Of a DNA stretch of 64,000 nt, positions 47,764-55,455 are shown piece by piece (positions within the stretch are counted from its first letter, which is position 1; each line of letters opens with the position of its first letter). The translations under genes were made by a program, and so were the position numbers. The notes under the pieces are model-generated. The model was not told where the DNA came from. It ran no database searches and worked only from the letters and a program-made list of their open reading frames with translations. Origin of the DNA: Cryobacterium luteum (GTDB taxonomy: Bacteria; Actinomycetota; Actinomycetes; Actinomycetales; Microbacteriaceae); contig NZ_FOCN01000001.1 in the NCBI RefSeq assembly GCF_900110125.1, positions 186,001-250,000 of the forward strand, given 5' to 3'.

Positions 47764-48600
47764 TCAGCGCACCGACTTACGTTCGTAGATCACCCGCGAC
47801 CAGGAGTACCCGAGGAACGCGATCACGACGCACCAGCCCAGTGCGAACACGGGGTTGGTGCCGAGCGGGGTGCCGAGCAGCAGCCCGCGGATCGTCTCGA
47901 TGAACGGAGTGAACGGCTGGTACAGCGCGAACCAGGCCAACCCGGCCGGCATCGACTCCGTCGGCACGAAGCCGCTGCCGAGCAGCGGCAACAGTGTCAG
48001 GATCAGCGGCAGGTTGCTCGCCGTTTCGACCGACTTGGCCTGCATGCCCATGGCCACCCCGAGCCAGCTGATCGCATAGGCGACGAGTGCGAGCAGGCCG
48101 GCTGCGGCCATCCACTCGAGCGGTGAAGCCGTGGGACGAAACCCGATCAGCAGGCCAACGCCGAGTACGAGCGCGACCGCGATCAAGGCCTGGATGGCGT
48201 TGCCGAGCACGTGCCCGGCGAGCACCGCGGCGCGCGAGATGGCCATGGTGCGAAACCGTGCGGTCACCCCCGTCGTCATGTCCATCGAGACTGTGGTCGC
48301 GGTGCCGCCGGCCGTACCGGCGATCGTGATCAACAGGATGCCCGGCACCACGTAGGCGAGATAGGCTGCACGCCCGCCGGTCGCGTTCACGCCGGGCAGC
48401 CCGGCCCCGAGCGTGCCGCCGAACACGAATACGAACAGCAGCAGAATCACCACCGGCCCCACGATGGTGAACACCGACAGTCCCGGGTAGCGCACCATGT
48501 GCAGCAGGTTGCGGTGCAGCATGGTGAGCGAGTCGGCGATGACGTGCGACGGCCGCCGGATGCCCGCGGCCGGCTTCACCCGCGCAGAAACGGTGGTCAT
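47764..48600 (-). CDS. ABC-2 type permease (DrrB-like)
   Basis: 278 residues, about six TM helices. RYPGLSVFTIVGPVVILLLFVFVFGG, YLAYVVPGILLITIAGTAGGTATTVSMDMTTGVTARFRTMAISRAAVLAGHVLGN and FIETIRGLLLGTPLGTNP match daunorubicin/multidrug exporters of the DrrB branch. Start overlaps the ATPase stop by 4 bases. Last gene of an operon starting with an RHH regulator. Substrate unknown. Confidence 0.9.
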   Translation of the reverse strand: MTTVSARVKPAAGIRRPSHVIADSLTMLHRNLLHMVRYPGLSVFTIVGPVVILLLFVFVFGGTLGAGLPGVNATGGRAAYLAYVVPGILLITIAGTAGGTATTVSMDMTTGVTARFRTMAISRAAVLAGHVLGNAIQALIAVALVLGVGLLIGFRPTASPLEWMAAAGLLALVAYAISWLGVAMGMQAKSVETASNLPLILTLLPLLGSGFVPTESMPAGLAWFALYQPFTPFIETIRGLLLGTPLGTNPVFALGWCVVIAFLGYSWSRVIYERKSVR

Positions 48601-49559
48601 GACGTCATTCCCTTCGCGTCGACCGGGCCGGCCGGAGTCTTCGTGCCGGTGAGGGCGAGGAAGACGTCATCGAGGTCCGGGGTGTGGGTGCTGAGGTCGG
48701 CGACCTCGATGTGAGCTGTATCGAGGCGGTCCAGCACGGAGCGCAGCGCCCCGATTCCACCGTCACTCGGTACGGTGAGGGCGAGATCGACGGCGTCGCG
48801 GGTGCACTCGTCAAGCAGGCGGGCGGCGGTATCCAACGCGGCAGCGTCCGCGAAGCGCAGCCGAAGGTGACCGCCCGGCACGAGGCGTTTGAGTTCGTTC
48901 GGCGTGCCCTCGGCGACGATGCGGCCCCCGTCGAGTACCGCGATGCGGTCAGCGAGTTGGTCGGCCTCGTCGAGGTACTGGGTGGTCAACAGCACGGTCG
49001 CGCCCTCCGCCACGAGGCCCCGCACGATGTCCCACAGCGTGCGGCGGCTGCGCGGGTCGAGGCCGGCGGTGGGTTCATCGAGAAAGATCACGCTCGGTGC
49101 CTGCACCAGGGTCATGGCAAGGTCGAGGCGGCGCTGCATGCCGCCGGAGTAGGTGGCCAGCGGTTTGCGGGCGGCGTCGACGAGGTCGAACTGATCGAGC
49201 AGTTCGACCACCCGTGCCTTCGAGCGTTTCGATCCGAGGTGGCGCAGACGCGCCATCAGCCTGAGGTTCTCCTCGCCGGTGAGCAGGCTGTCGACCGCGG
49301 AGAATTGCCCGGTGAGACCGATCTGGGCGCGCACGCCGGCCTGGTCGCGCATGACGTCGCATCCGTTCACGAACGCCGTCCCGCCATCGGGCCGCAGCAG
49401 GGTCGAGAGAATGTGCACGGTCGTGGTCTTGCCTGCTCCGTTCGGGCCGAGCAGCGCGGTCACGGTGCCCGCGTGCACGGTGAGATCGACGTTGTCGAGC
49501 ACGATCTGGTCGCCGTAGCATTTGCGCAGTCCGTGCACGTCGATCGCTGGGGTATGCAT
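48597..49559 (-). CDS. ABC exporter ATP-binding protein (DrrA-like)
   Basis: 320 residues. Walker A GPNGAGKTT, Q-loop GLTGQFSAVDSLLTGEENL, signature YSGGMQRRLDLAMTL, Walker B VIFLDEPTAGLDP. The H-loop is TTQYLDEADQLAD with Gln for His, normal for the DrrA branch. The C-terminal domain ends LDDVFLALTG. Start ATG 49559 has AAAGGA. Works with the DrrB-like permease. Confidence 0.93.
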   Translation of the reverse strand: MHTPAIDVHGLRKCYGDQIVLDNVDLTVHAGTVTALLGPNGAGKTTTVHILSTLLRPDGGTAFVNGCDVMRDQAGVRAQIGLTGQFSAVDSLLTGEENLRLMARLRHLGSKRSKARVVELLDQFDLVDAARKPLATYSGGMQRRLDLAMTLVQAPSVIFLDEPTAGLDPRSRRTLWDIVRGLVAEGATVLLTTQYLDEADQLADRIAVLDGGRIVAEGTPNELKRLVPGGHLRLRFADAAALDTAARLLDECTRDAVDLALTVPSDGGIGALRSVLDRLDTAHIEVADLSTHTPDLDDVFLALTGTKTPAGPVDAKGMTS

Positions 49560-49625
49560 GGTGTCGTTCCTTTCTGTTTTATCCTCGATAGCTTCCTCGA
49601 CGCAGCTTCGCCGAATCGCTGGTTC

Positions 49626-50483
49626 TCAGCGCTCGACCGCGCGGGCTCGCTGGATGGTGATGTTGCCGTACTGCGTGCGGGCACGCACGGCGATGGTCTG
49701 TTCGGAGGCGGCGGGCGCGCTGTCGCCGGCGAGTTCGTTGCGCACATGGCCCTCTTTCGACGACAGGTCAAGCCAGGCGGGAACGCCGGGCTTCACGCCG
49801 ATTGTGACCTGACCGAAGCCGCTTTCAACCTGCACGGAACCGGTCGACACGTCGCGCAGCTGAATGCTGCCGTAGGCGGTCCTGGCCGAGACGGATGCGA
49901 GCGCTTTGGAGATCTCAAGGTCGCCATAAGAGAGCTTCGCGTCGAGATCGCCTCCGCACTCGCCGACCGTGATGCTGCCGTGCGATGCTTTGAGAAGCGC
50001 GTCGCCGGTGACCGTTCCAACCCGGATCTGGCCGTGATCGGCGGTGATCTCGGCTGCGCCCCGAATCGTTTTGATGGTTGCGTTGCCGTGGGAGGCGCGC
50101 AGCCACAGGTCGCCGGTGCTATCGATATCTACCGGCCCCATCGAACACTTGATCCGGGTGGCGCCGAGGGTGCCGACCGAACGCAGGTCGCCGACAGCGA
50201 GCTCGGCGGTGAGTCGCGATCCGGCCGGCAGCTCGATCTTCACGTCGACCGATTCGGTGGGGCCGAACCAGCTGATGCGGGGTTTCGGCCCCACAATCAC
50301 CAGGCGTGCACCGTCGAAGTCCACCCGGGTCTCCTCCGCGCCGCGCAGGTCGACCGCCTTCGTCGGGTTGGTCGGCCACACGGTCACCACCGTTTCGCCG
50401 CGGTCACCGGCAACGATTTCGATGGCACCGACCTGCAGATTGACGGCGAGGTCGATGGGCGTGGGGGTGGTGAATGTGGGCAT
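49626..50483 (-). CDS. DUF4097-family beta-repeat protein
   Basis: 285 residues with a regular pattern of short beta units: GDLRSVGTLGATRIKCSMGPVDIDSTGDLWLRASHGNATIKTIRGAAEITADHGQIRVGTVTGDALLKASHGSITVG..., as in DUF4097 (putative adhesin/head-less beta-solenoid). No signal peptide or TM helix, so cytoplasmic. Start ATG 50483 has GGAAAGG upstream. Lies between an RHH regulator and the exporter genes, 66 bases before DrrA; probably a regulatory or accessory part of that system. Confidence 0.85.
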   Translation of the reverse strand: MPTFTTPTPIDLAVNLQVGAIEIVAGDRGETVVTVWPTNPTKAVDLRGAEETRVDFDGARLVIVGPKPRISWFGPTESVDVKIELPAGSRLTAELAVGDLRSVGTLGATRIKCSMGPVDIDSTGDLWLRASHGNATIKTIRGAAEITADHGQIRVGTVTGDALLKASHGSITVGECGGDLDAKLSYGDLEISKALASVSARTAYGSIQLRDVSTGSVQVESGFGQVTIGVKPGVPAWLDLSSKEGHVRNELAGDSAPAASEQTIAVRARTQYGNITIQRARAVER

Positions 50484-50558
50484 GCTGACGCTGCCTTTCC
50501 GGGCGTGGTTGTGCAACCTACGCGGGTGCGCGGGTTGGTTTTGCGGCGGCCTGGCGCT

Positions 50559-51047
50559 CTAGCGCGCCCAGCCTGTGAAGTTGTCACCGGTGCGCAGGGT
50601 GCGCTGCGCGGATCGTCGTTGCCTGGGTTGCAGGGCTGCAGCGATTGCACGCACCAGCCAGCTGTTCACCGACAGGCCGTCCGCGGCGGCCGCGTCGTCG
50701 ACCCGCGCTTTGAGGGCGTCCGGCAGACGCAGGGTCGTGCGCGAGGTACTCGTTTCGTCAAGGTCAACGGATGCCGGGCCTCGCTCGTCACTGTCGGCCT
50801 CCGCACTCGGCTGGGTCACCACAAACTCGATCTCGCGTCCGCGCAGCCGCACGTCAACCGATCCGGGGGCGAGGTCTCGGGTGATCTCGGCGGCCGCAGC
50901 GGACAGCGCATCGAGCAGCACGAGCCGGGTCGCCGCGTCGAGTCCGGCGGCGAGGCGCTCCGCGACGACGCGCGTGCCTGCGGTGCCATTGTCGGCGGCA
51001 TCCGCGAGGTGGCGCTGCAGGTCGTTGACATACTGTCCGAGTTCCAT
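50559..51047 (-). CDS. RHH (Arc/HicB-antitoxin-like) regulator
   Basis: 162 residues. C-terminal ribbon-helix-helix at about 112-150 (SRTTLRLPDALKARVDDAAAADGLSVNSWLVRAIAAAL). The N-terminal 90 residues (MELGQYVNDLQRHLADAADNGTAGTRVVAERLAAGLDAATRLVLLDAL) are helical and may form a sensor or dimer domain. Often annotated as a HicB-family antitoxin, but no toxin gene accompanies it; it is first in an operon with DUF4097 and an exporter. Three TGWCACCAT-GTGAC sites cover its start, implying autoregulation. Confidence 0.85.
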   Translation of the reverse strand: MELGQYVNDLQRHLADAADNGTAGTRVVAERLAAGLDAATRLVLLDALSAAAAEITRDLAPGSVDVRLRGREIEFVVTQPSAEADSDERGPASVDLDETSTSRTTLRLPDALKARVDDAAAADGLSVNSWLVRAIAAALQPRQRRSAQRTLRTGDNFTGWAR

Positions 51048-51097
51048 GTCACCATAGTGACACCACCGTGGTGTCACGTCAAGTCACAATGGTGTCA
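51047..51097. promoter_or_regulatory. Three clustered operators of the RHH-DUF4097-ABC operon
   Basis: TGTCACCATAGTGACA (51047-51062), the 21-base palindrome GTGACACCACCGTGGTGTCAC (51057-51077) and AGTCACAATGGTGTCA (51082-51097, reverse complement TGACACCATTGTGACT). All share TGWCACCA..GTGAC. The first abuts the ATG at 51047. Typical multi-site RHH operator layout. Confidence 0.8.
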
Positions 51098-51490
51098 TGT
51101 TTGGTAGCAGTCTTTACCGCGTCGAACGCCGAGTGCCCCCTCGCTCAGCTGTAGCGTGGTCGCGATCGTGGCGAATTCCGTAGCGCCGAGGGCCCGGAGC
51201 AGCGCGCGGAGCCTCTGTCGGGTTGGTGCATGGATTCAACCAGTGCCGGGTCGCTGAGCAACAATAGGCGGCGGACTGGCTGGATCCGGCTTTTCATCTC
51301 TTTCAGCTTGAGGGTGATCGTGACGCCGCCGTGCCCGCGGGCACTGTGCGCGTCGCAGCCAGAGCGCGCTCGCGCATGGCGAGGAACAGCGGAAACGTGA
51401 AGGCGAAAGCCGTGAGACCCGAGCGACCAGCACTACTACCCGCTTGAGTGCGCCGGAGCAGACCTGGCGATTTTGACATTGTGTCGAAGG
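51098..51490. other. 393-base stretch without a recognised gene
   Basis: Short open frames exist on both strands but none has a ribosome site, consistent codon use or a domain. On the minus strand around 51240-51330 a piece reads TLKLKEMKSRIQPVRRLLLLSDP, possibly the remnant of a lost gene. Nothing further can be supported. Confidence 0.4.
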
Positions 51491-51542
51491 ATGAGGTCCA
51501 GGTCGTGCGTCACTGTGCGTGCCCGCACTGCGCCTGGACCTC
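51491..51542 (-). terminator. Hairpin after the CHRD-like gene
   Basis: TGAGGTCCAGG (51491-51501) and CCTGGACCTCA (51532-51542), perfect 11-bp arms enclosing a GTGCG/CGCAC stem. 22 bases after the stop at 51565. Confidence 0.7.
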
Positions 51543-51564
51543 AGCCTTGACCGGACGTTCTCAG

Positions 51565-52260
51565 CTAGTGCAGGACTCCGCAGGCGACCGGGTCGGTTGC
51601 CTCGGCGGGGAGGGCGGGGTCGAGCTCGCTTACGCCCTCGGGATCGCTGAGGTTGTAGGTTCCATTGCCGTCGTAGTCGTTTCCGTGGATCACGACAACA
51701 CCTTCACCATCACGGATGGCCTCGGAGATCTGCGCGGCGGTGCCGAGCCCCTCGGCTCCCGGGTATCCGGTTCCCGCCACGTCAGTGAAGCTCACGTTGG
51801 TCCGGAGATAGTTATAGGAGCCGTTTTTCGAGACGGGGAACCGGGAAACGTCGAGAAAGCTGGCCGGCGTGGTGTCTCCTCGAGTGTTCAGGGACACCAC
51901 GACGGGTCCGTAGGCCGGAACGCCCTCGACCGTGTTGAGCCTTCCGTCCCCGTTACTGTCCAACGCCAGTGTGGGGCACTCATTCATGGCCTGTTCGCCG
52001 TAGTGGATGTGCTGGGCGTGGGGAGCATCGGGCGTCAAACCCTTGGCGCGGATCCCGATCGCCCGGATTGTCTCGCCGCGAATGACGGCGAACGCCTTCC
52101 CCGACGCACCCGAGTCGTTGAGCTCCGTGAGGTGGGCGGTCAGCACCACGTTGCCGCGCACCGATTTCGGGACATGCGCTGACGCCGGCGCAGCGCCCAT
52201 CGAGACAGCAATTAGCGCAGCTGCACTCGCGCCGAGCAACAGTTTAATGTTCTTCTTCAC
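51565..52260 (-). CDS. Secreted CHRD-like domain protein
   Basis: 231 residues. Clean Sec signal (MKKNIKLLLGASAAALIAVSMGAAPASAHV, cleavage near 28). Mature part: VVLTAHLTELNDSGASGKAFAVIRGETIRAIGIRAKGLTPDAPHAQHIHYGEQAMNEC with the HxxHIH-like feature of CHRD proteins, an EF-hand-like DSNGDGRLNTVEG, and FLDVSRFPV. Two or three cysteines. Start GTG 52260 has a perfect AAAGGAG six bases upstream. Function of such bacterial CHRD proteins is unknown; metal binding by the His cluster or Asp loop is possible. Confidence 0.82.
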   Translation of the reverse strand: MKKNIKLLLGASAAALIAVSMGAAPASAHVPKSVRGNVVLTAHLTELNDSGASGKAFAVIRGETIRAIGIRAKGLTPDAPHAQHIHYGEQAMNECPTLALDSNGDGRLNTVEGVPAYGPVVVSLNTRGDTTPASFLDVSRFPVSKNGSYNYLRTNVSFTDVAGTGYPGAEGLGTAAQISEAIRDGEGVVVIHGNDYDGNGTYNLSDPEGVSELDPALPAEATDPVACGVLH

Positions 52261-52334
52261 GTTTCACTCCTTTGTGACCTCGCCCATCGGGACGATCCCG
52301 AGGGTTAAATGAGACAACTTCAGTTCGTAGCCCT

Positions 52335-52353
52335 AGGCCAATTGGATTGGCCT
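52335..52353. promoter_or_regulatory. Inverted repeat upstream of the CHRD-like gene
   Basis: AGGCCAAT, TGG, ATTGGCCT (52335-52342, 52346-52353), about 75-93 bases before the start at 52260. Candidate operator. Confidence 0.45.
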
Positions 52354-52357
52354 CATT

Positions 52358-52384
52358 CGCACGCACGCACGCACGCACGCACGC
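52358..52384. repeat. CGCA tetranucleotide tandem repeat (6.75 units)
   Basis: 27 bases of pure CGCA repeats, 98-124 bases upstream of the CHRD-like start, next to an inverted repeat. Such tracts slip during replication and can vary in length. Confidence 0.9.
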
Positions 52385-52751
52385 GGCGAAGGGTATCCAC
52401 GAATCGAGATTCCCGACAGTGGTCGCTGCTGACTTTCTCCGCAGCTTGAGAATGCCCTTTCACCGTCCTGGTGGCCTGATGGAACGATTGATGAGACCGT
52501 CGTCGTGCGACACCTGGTGGAAAACAGTACCTAAAGATTCGACATCAGCTCACTTGGTCATCTTCCATTGCCGAGATCGATGGAACGGACGACGCAGCGT
52601 CTCCGGTCGCAGCCATTTTGGTTACCTATATTGACCCACTTTCGAAGGTCCGCTGGCGCCGGCGTGCACGGGAATGCGCGGCAATGAAGACCAAGCGCGA
52701 GGCACATAGTCATGAGCCATCAGCATCACGCCACCCGGCCAACTGAAGCGC
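52385..52751. other. Gene-poor stretch
   Basis: No supported gene. A 95-codon plus-strand frame (52347-52634) covers the CGCA repeat and shows no ribosome site or domain. Base composition is lower in GC than in neighbouring operons, as in decayed or acquired DNA. Confidence 0.4.
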
Positions 52752-52780
52752 CAATTGTCCCACGCACCGTGGGACAATTG
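52752..52780. terminator. Perfect 13-bp hairpin after the DUF1016 remnant
   Basis: CAATTGTCCCACG (52752-52764), loop CAC, CGTGGGACAATTG (52768-52780), 11 bases after the end of the minus-strand pseudogene. Confidence 0.7.
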
Positions 52781-52791
52781 AGGGTTACCAG

Positions 52792-53397
52792 CTATTCGTC
52801 CGCGATGGCATCCAGCAGCTTTTTTGCGTCCGGCAATGATTGCTGCTCTTCGGCCGGCAGTGCCTCGTAGGTGTATGTGGCCACGGCCATCGGCGAACCT
52901 GCTTGGCTCAGCGCGTATCGAACAATACGGTCACTCTTGTCTCCGCGAATTAAGATGCCCACCGTCGGCCGGTGCATGTCCGAGCGCAGGTGATCATCCA
53001 CCAGAGCGATGTAGAAATCGAGTTGCCCGGTGAAGGACGGCTCAAACGCACCCTCCTTCAGGTCGACGATGACGTAGCGGAGCTGGCGTACGTGGAAGAA
53101 CAGCAACTCGATATAGAAGTCCTACCCATCGACCTCGAACTGCACTTGGCGGCCGACGAATGCGAAACCCGCACCAAGCTCCGCGAGGGTCTGAGCGATG
53201 CGCTTGGTCAATGCAAGTCCGAAATCGCACTCCGCAGCTTCACGGGTAAATTCCAGAAAATCAAAAACGTAGGGATCCTTCGCGATCTGCCGTGCCAACT
53301 CGGAATCTGGTGCCGCCAGCCGCTCGGTGAAGTTCGACGGAGCCGACCCGGTCCGCTCGAGACGTACGGTAATTGGAATATTTGCGGGAGCGTACAT
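52792..53397 (-). pseudogene. Remnant of DUF1016 (YhcG-like) PDDEXK nuclease
   Basis: Single frame with an in-frame TAG at 53122-53124. Before it: NFTERLAAPDSELARQIAKDPYVFDFLEFTREAAECDFGLALTKRIAQTLAELGAGFAFVGRQVQFEVDG; after it: DFYIELLFFHVRQLRYVIVDLKEGAFEPSFTGQLDFYIALVDDHLRSDMHRPTVGILIRGDKSDRIVRYALSQAGSPMAVATYTYEALP. The join falls in the conserved E-V-D/G-G-x-D-F-Y-I-D-L-L-F-F-H motif, where the residue lost is normally Asp/Glu/Gln. The N-terminal DUF1016_N half (about 170 residues) is missing and replaced by unrelated sequence. Catalytic D...E/D-L-K is intact. A decayed gene. Confidence 0.85.
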
Positions 53398-53448
53398 AGT
53401 TCGACTATCTCCGTCTCGGGGATGGGTTCCGATGGATTCCCCCAGCAT

Positions 53449-53993
53449 GCTGACCTATTAGCAACACAGGCCAGTGCATGCGGGTTCGTTCAAACCGCCC
53501 GCAGAATCGAACATCGCGCCGTGTGAGGAGATGATCCCGGTCCCCCAACACCGATCCCAACCACAAAACCTCCGAGAATCAGCGCTCTGAAACTGAAGGA
53601 ACACAGGTCCTGTTCAACATCCTAAGGATCGAACCGGATGCAACTGATTGGCATGTCAGCAACGGGGACCTCCAACGGGAATAGCCCCGCGGAGGCTGGG
53701 CGCCGCCGCCCGCCTGAGCAAACTTGTCTCGTTTACCCTGCCTGTAGGAAATCTCGCTCACCTGCGTCATACGGGACACGAATTCGAGGCTCTGGCCGTC
53801 TTCCAACCATCGGTTATATGAGGCACTGAGGTTCCGAGACACGTTACGGTTGTCGTGGATAACGTCTGCGACTGCGTGCGGCAAATATGCGGTCGCAGGG
53901 TTGCGATTTTGCTCGTACTTCGGGACCTCGCCGTCCCTAGTCGCAGAGCGCAGGTACATGCATCAATGGACACCACGACAACCGGGGGAAATC
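53449..53993. other. Degenerate region without recognised gene
   Basis: 545 bases between the DUF1016 remnant and a lipoprotein gene. A minus-strand frame 53579-53959 (126 codons) contains NRNPATAYLPHAVADVIHDNRN but no ribosome site or known domain. Possibly the 5' part or neighbour of the broken gene, scrambled. No RNA gene seen. Confidence 0.35.
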
Positions 53994-54608
53994 ATGAAGA
54001 AAACTTCTGCGCTCTGCGCAGGACTAACCGTCATCTTTTTCTTGACTGGCTGCTCTGGCCAGGTGAGCGGTGCGGCAGGGACTTCGGTCCCTTCGCCCTC
54101 TAGTACGGGTCATCGTTCGGCCTCCCCGTCTGCTTCCCCTTCGCCCGTAACGCCTGCTCCGGCGGAGTCCGAGCCCGCCGGAGCCGCTGAATGTGATGGG
54201 AACAACCTGGATATCTCGATCGCCGCACAGCCGATGGACAGCGGAGCAGGTTCGTTCTACTCCGAGATCACGTTTACTAATACCAGGAGCGACACCTGTC
54301 TGGTCGAGGGACCGCTTTCCATCTTCAACCTCGCAGACAGCGCTACGGGGGCGGTCGTCGGGAAGCGCGCGGCAGACAGCGGGCTGCCAGAGGAAGTGCA
54401 ACTTGCTCCTGGGGCGTCTGCCTACAGCACCATCCACTTCACCAATGCCGGAGCATACGACTGTGAAACCGCCGTCGCCGATGTGGCCTACGTGAGTCCG
54501 CCCAATTGGGATTCATCGCGGACCATCACGCTGGAAAGTCCCGTCACCGTATGCAACACACCCGCAACCTACAACGTGTCGTGGATCAGCGCGACCAGTC
54601 TCTTCTGA
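53994..54608 (+). CDS. DUF4232-type lipoprotein
   Basis: 204 residues. Lipoprotein signal MKKTSALCAGLTVIFFLTGC with Cys20, a Ser/Pro/Ala-rich linker to about residue 62, then a beta-rich domain with CDGNNLDISIAAQPMDSGAGSFYSEITFTNTRSDTCLVEG...VQLAPGASAYSTIHFTNAGAYDCETA, typical of DUF4232 surface lipoproteins of Actinobacteria. Four cysteines in the domain. Start ATG 53994 follows GGGGGAA. Role unknown. Confidence 0.88.
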   Translation: MKKTSALCAGLTVIFFLTGCSGQVSGAAGTSVPSPSSTGHRSASPSASPSPVTPAPAESEPAGAAECDGNNLDISIAAQPMDSGAGSFYSEITFTNTRSDTCLVEGPLSIFNLADSATGAVVGKRAADSGLPEEVQLAPGASAYSTIHFTNAGAYDCETAVADVAYVSPPNWDSSRTITLESPVTVCNTPATYNVSWISATSLF

Positions 54609-54631
54609 TCCAAACGCATAGGCAGCGACAC

Positions 54632-54916
54632 TCAGCCGCCGATGCAATCGCCACTGCCGCTGCCGCTGGAGCAGGGGCGATAGCCCGGGTTGACGGTCGT
54701 CGCTGGAGGATCAGGACGCCAATCGATCGTTGGAACCGACACTAACAGCGACACACCCACCGTCAAGATCACAGCCACGCTCGCGATCAGCACAAGGCCG
54801 CCACGGCGCCGCACGAGTGCCCGCACGAGCAGTCCGATTTGAATGGCGATCGTAATACCAGCGGTAGCCCAGTAGCTCACTACGGCCGAAACGATGAATT
54901 CCTTGCTGCCGTCCAT
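54632..54916 (-). CDS. Small membrane protein
   Basis: 94 residues: two TM helices (FIVSAVVSYWATAGITIAIQIGLLV and GGLVLIASVAVILTVGVSLLV) joined by a basic loop RALVRRR, and a Gly/Ser tail with two Cys (PCSSGSGSGDC). Start ATG 54916 has a poor ribosome site; the frame stays open to 55081, and that longer form includes a repeated 15-base element. Unknown function; convergent with the lipoprotein gene. Confidence 0.6.
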   Translation of the reverse strand: MDGSKEFIVSAVVSYWATAGITIAIQIGLLVRALVRRRGGLVLIASVAVILTVGVSLLVSVPTIDWRPDPPATTVNPGYRPCSSGSGSGDCIGG

Positions 54917-54919
54917 TTG

Positions 54920-55072
54920 AATCTGCGGGGTTGACGAAGTGAGCAGAAGACACCTCGACGCGCGCCAATTTTCTCGTCTCCACCGGTGCATGGATGGACG
55001 AAAAATCAGTCGGAAATTGGCCGTTGAAGCGATCAAACCAGGGGAACCCGCTACTTCAATCTGCGGGGTTGA
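54920..55072. repeat. 15-bp direct repeat
   Basis: AATCTGCGGGGTTGA at 54920-54934 and again at 55058-55072. The DNA between shows no convincing gene. Could mark a small duplication or insertion. Confidence 0.6.
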
Positions 55073-55150
55073 TGGGGGCAAAACCGCAAATCGGCGAAAA
55101 AATACCCCGGACTTCCGCAGAAGTCCGGGGCGATTTTAGTGAATACCGTG

Positions 55151-55224
55151 TAGCGGGAGCGGGAATTGAACCCGCGACACCACGATTATGAGCCGTGTGC
55201 TCTAACCAACTGAGCTACCCCGCC
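55151..55224 (-). tRNA. metT: tRNA-Met (CAT)
   Basis: 74-nt cloverleaf: acceptor GGCGGGG/TCCCGCT, D-arm GCTCAGTTGGTTAGAGC, anticodon loop CTCATAA, T-arm GCGGGTTCAATTCCCGC, discriminator A. Elongator-like; a CAT tRNA could also be a lysidine-modified tRNA-Ile2. Confidence 0.93.
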
Positions 55225-55255
55225 GCGACTTGTCGGCTGTTCGCTTCCAAGCCTG

Positions 55256-55327
<72 letters not shown>

Positions 55328-55455
55328 AGAGCAACCAAAAAAACAGTAGCAATGCCGCGTTTTTGGCAACCTAGAAACTTTATCACCCCGACAGCGAGGT
55401 CCGGACCACTTTCCCTCGCTAGGGGCATCCAGCAGCAATGCCGTAACATTTTAGG

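Noticed and set aside
50559..51047. Toxin-antitoxin pair
   Set aside because: Only an RHH-type protein is present; the neighbour is a DUF4097 protein, not a toxin.
48684..51107. 807-codon plus-strand frame
   Set aside because: Lies opposite three well supported minus-strand genes (DrrA, DUF4097, RHH) and shows no domain or ribosome site.
51448..52182. Plus-strand frame opposite the CHRD-like gene
   Set aside because: The minus-strand gene has a perfect ribosome site, signal peptide and terminator; the plus frame has none.
52358..52384. CRISPR array
   Set aside because: A pure tetranucleotide tandem repeat without spacers. No spaced direct repeats were found anywhere in the window.
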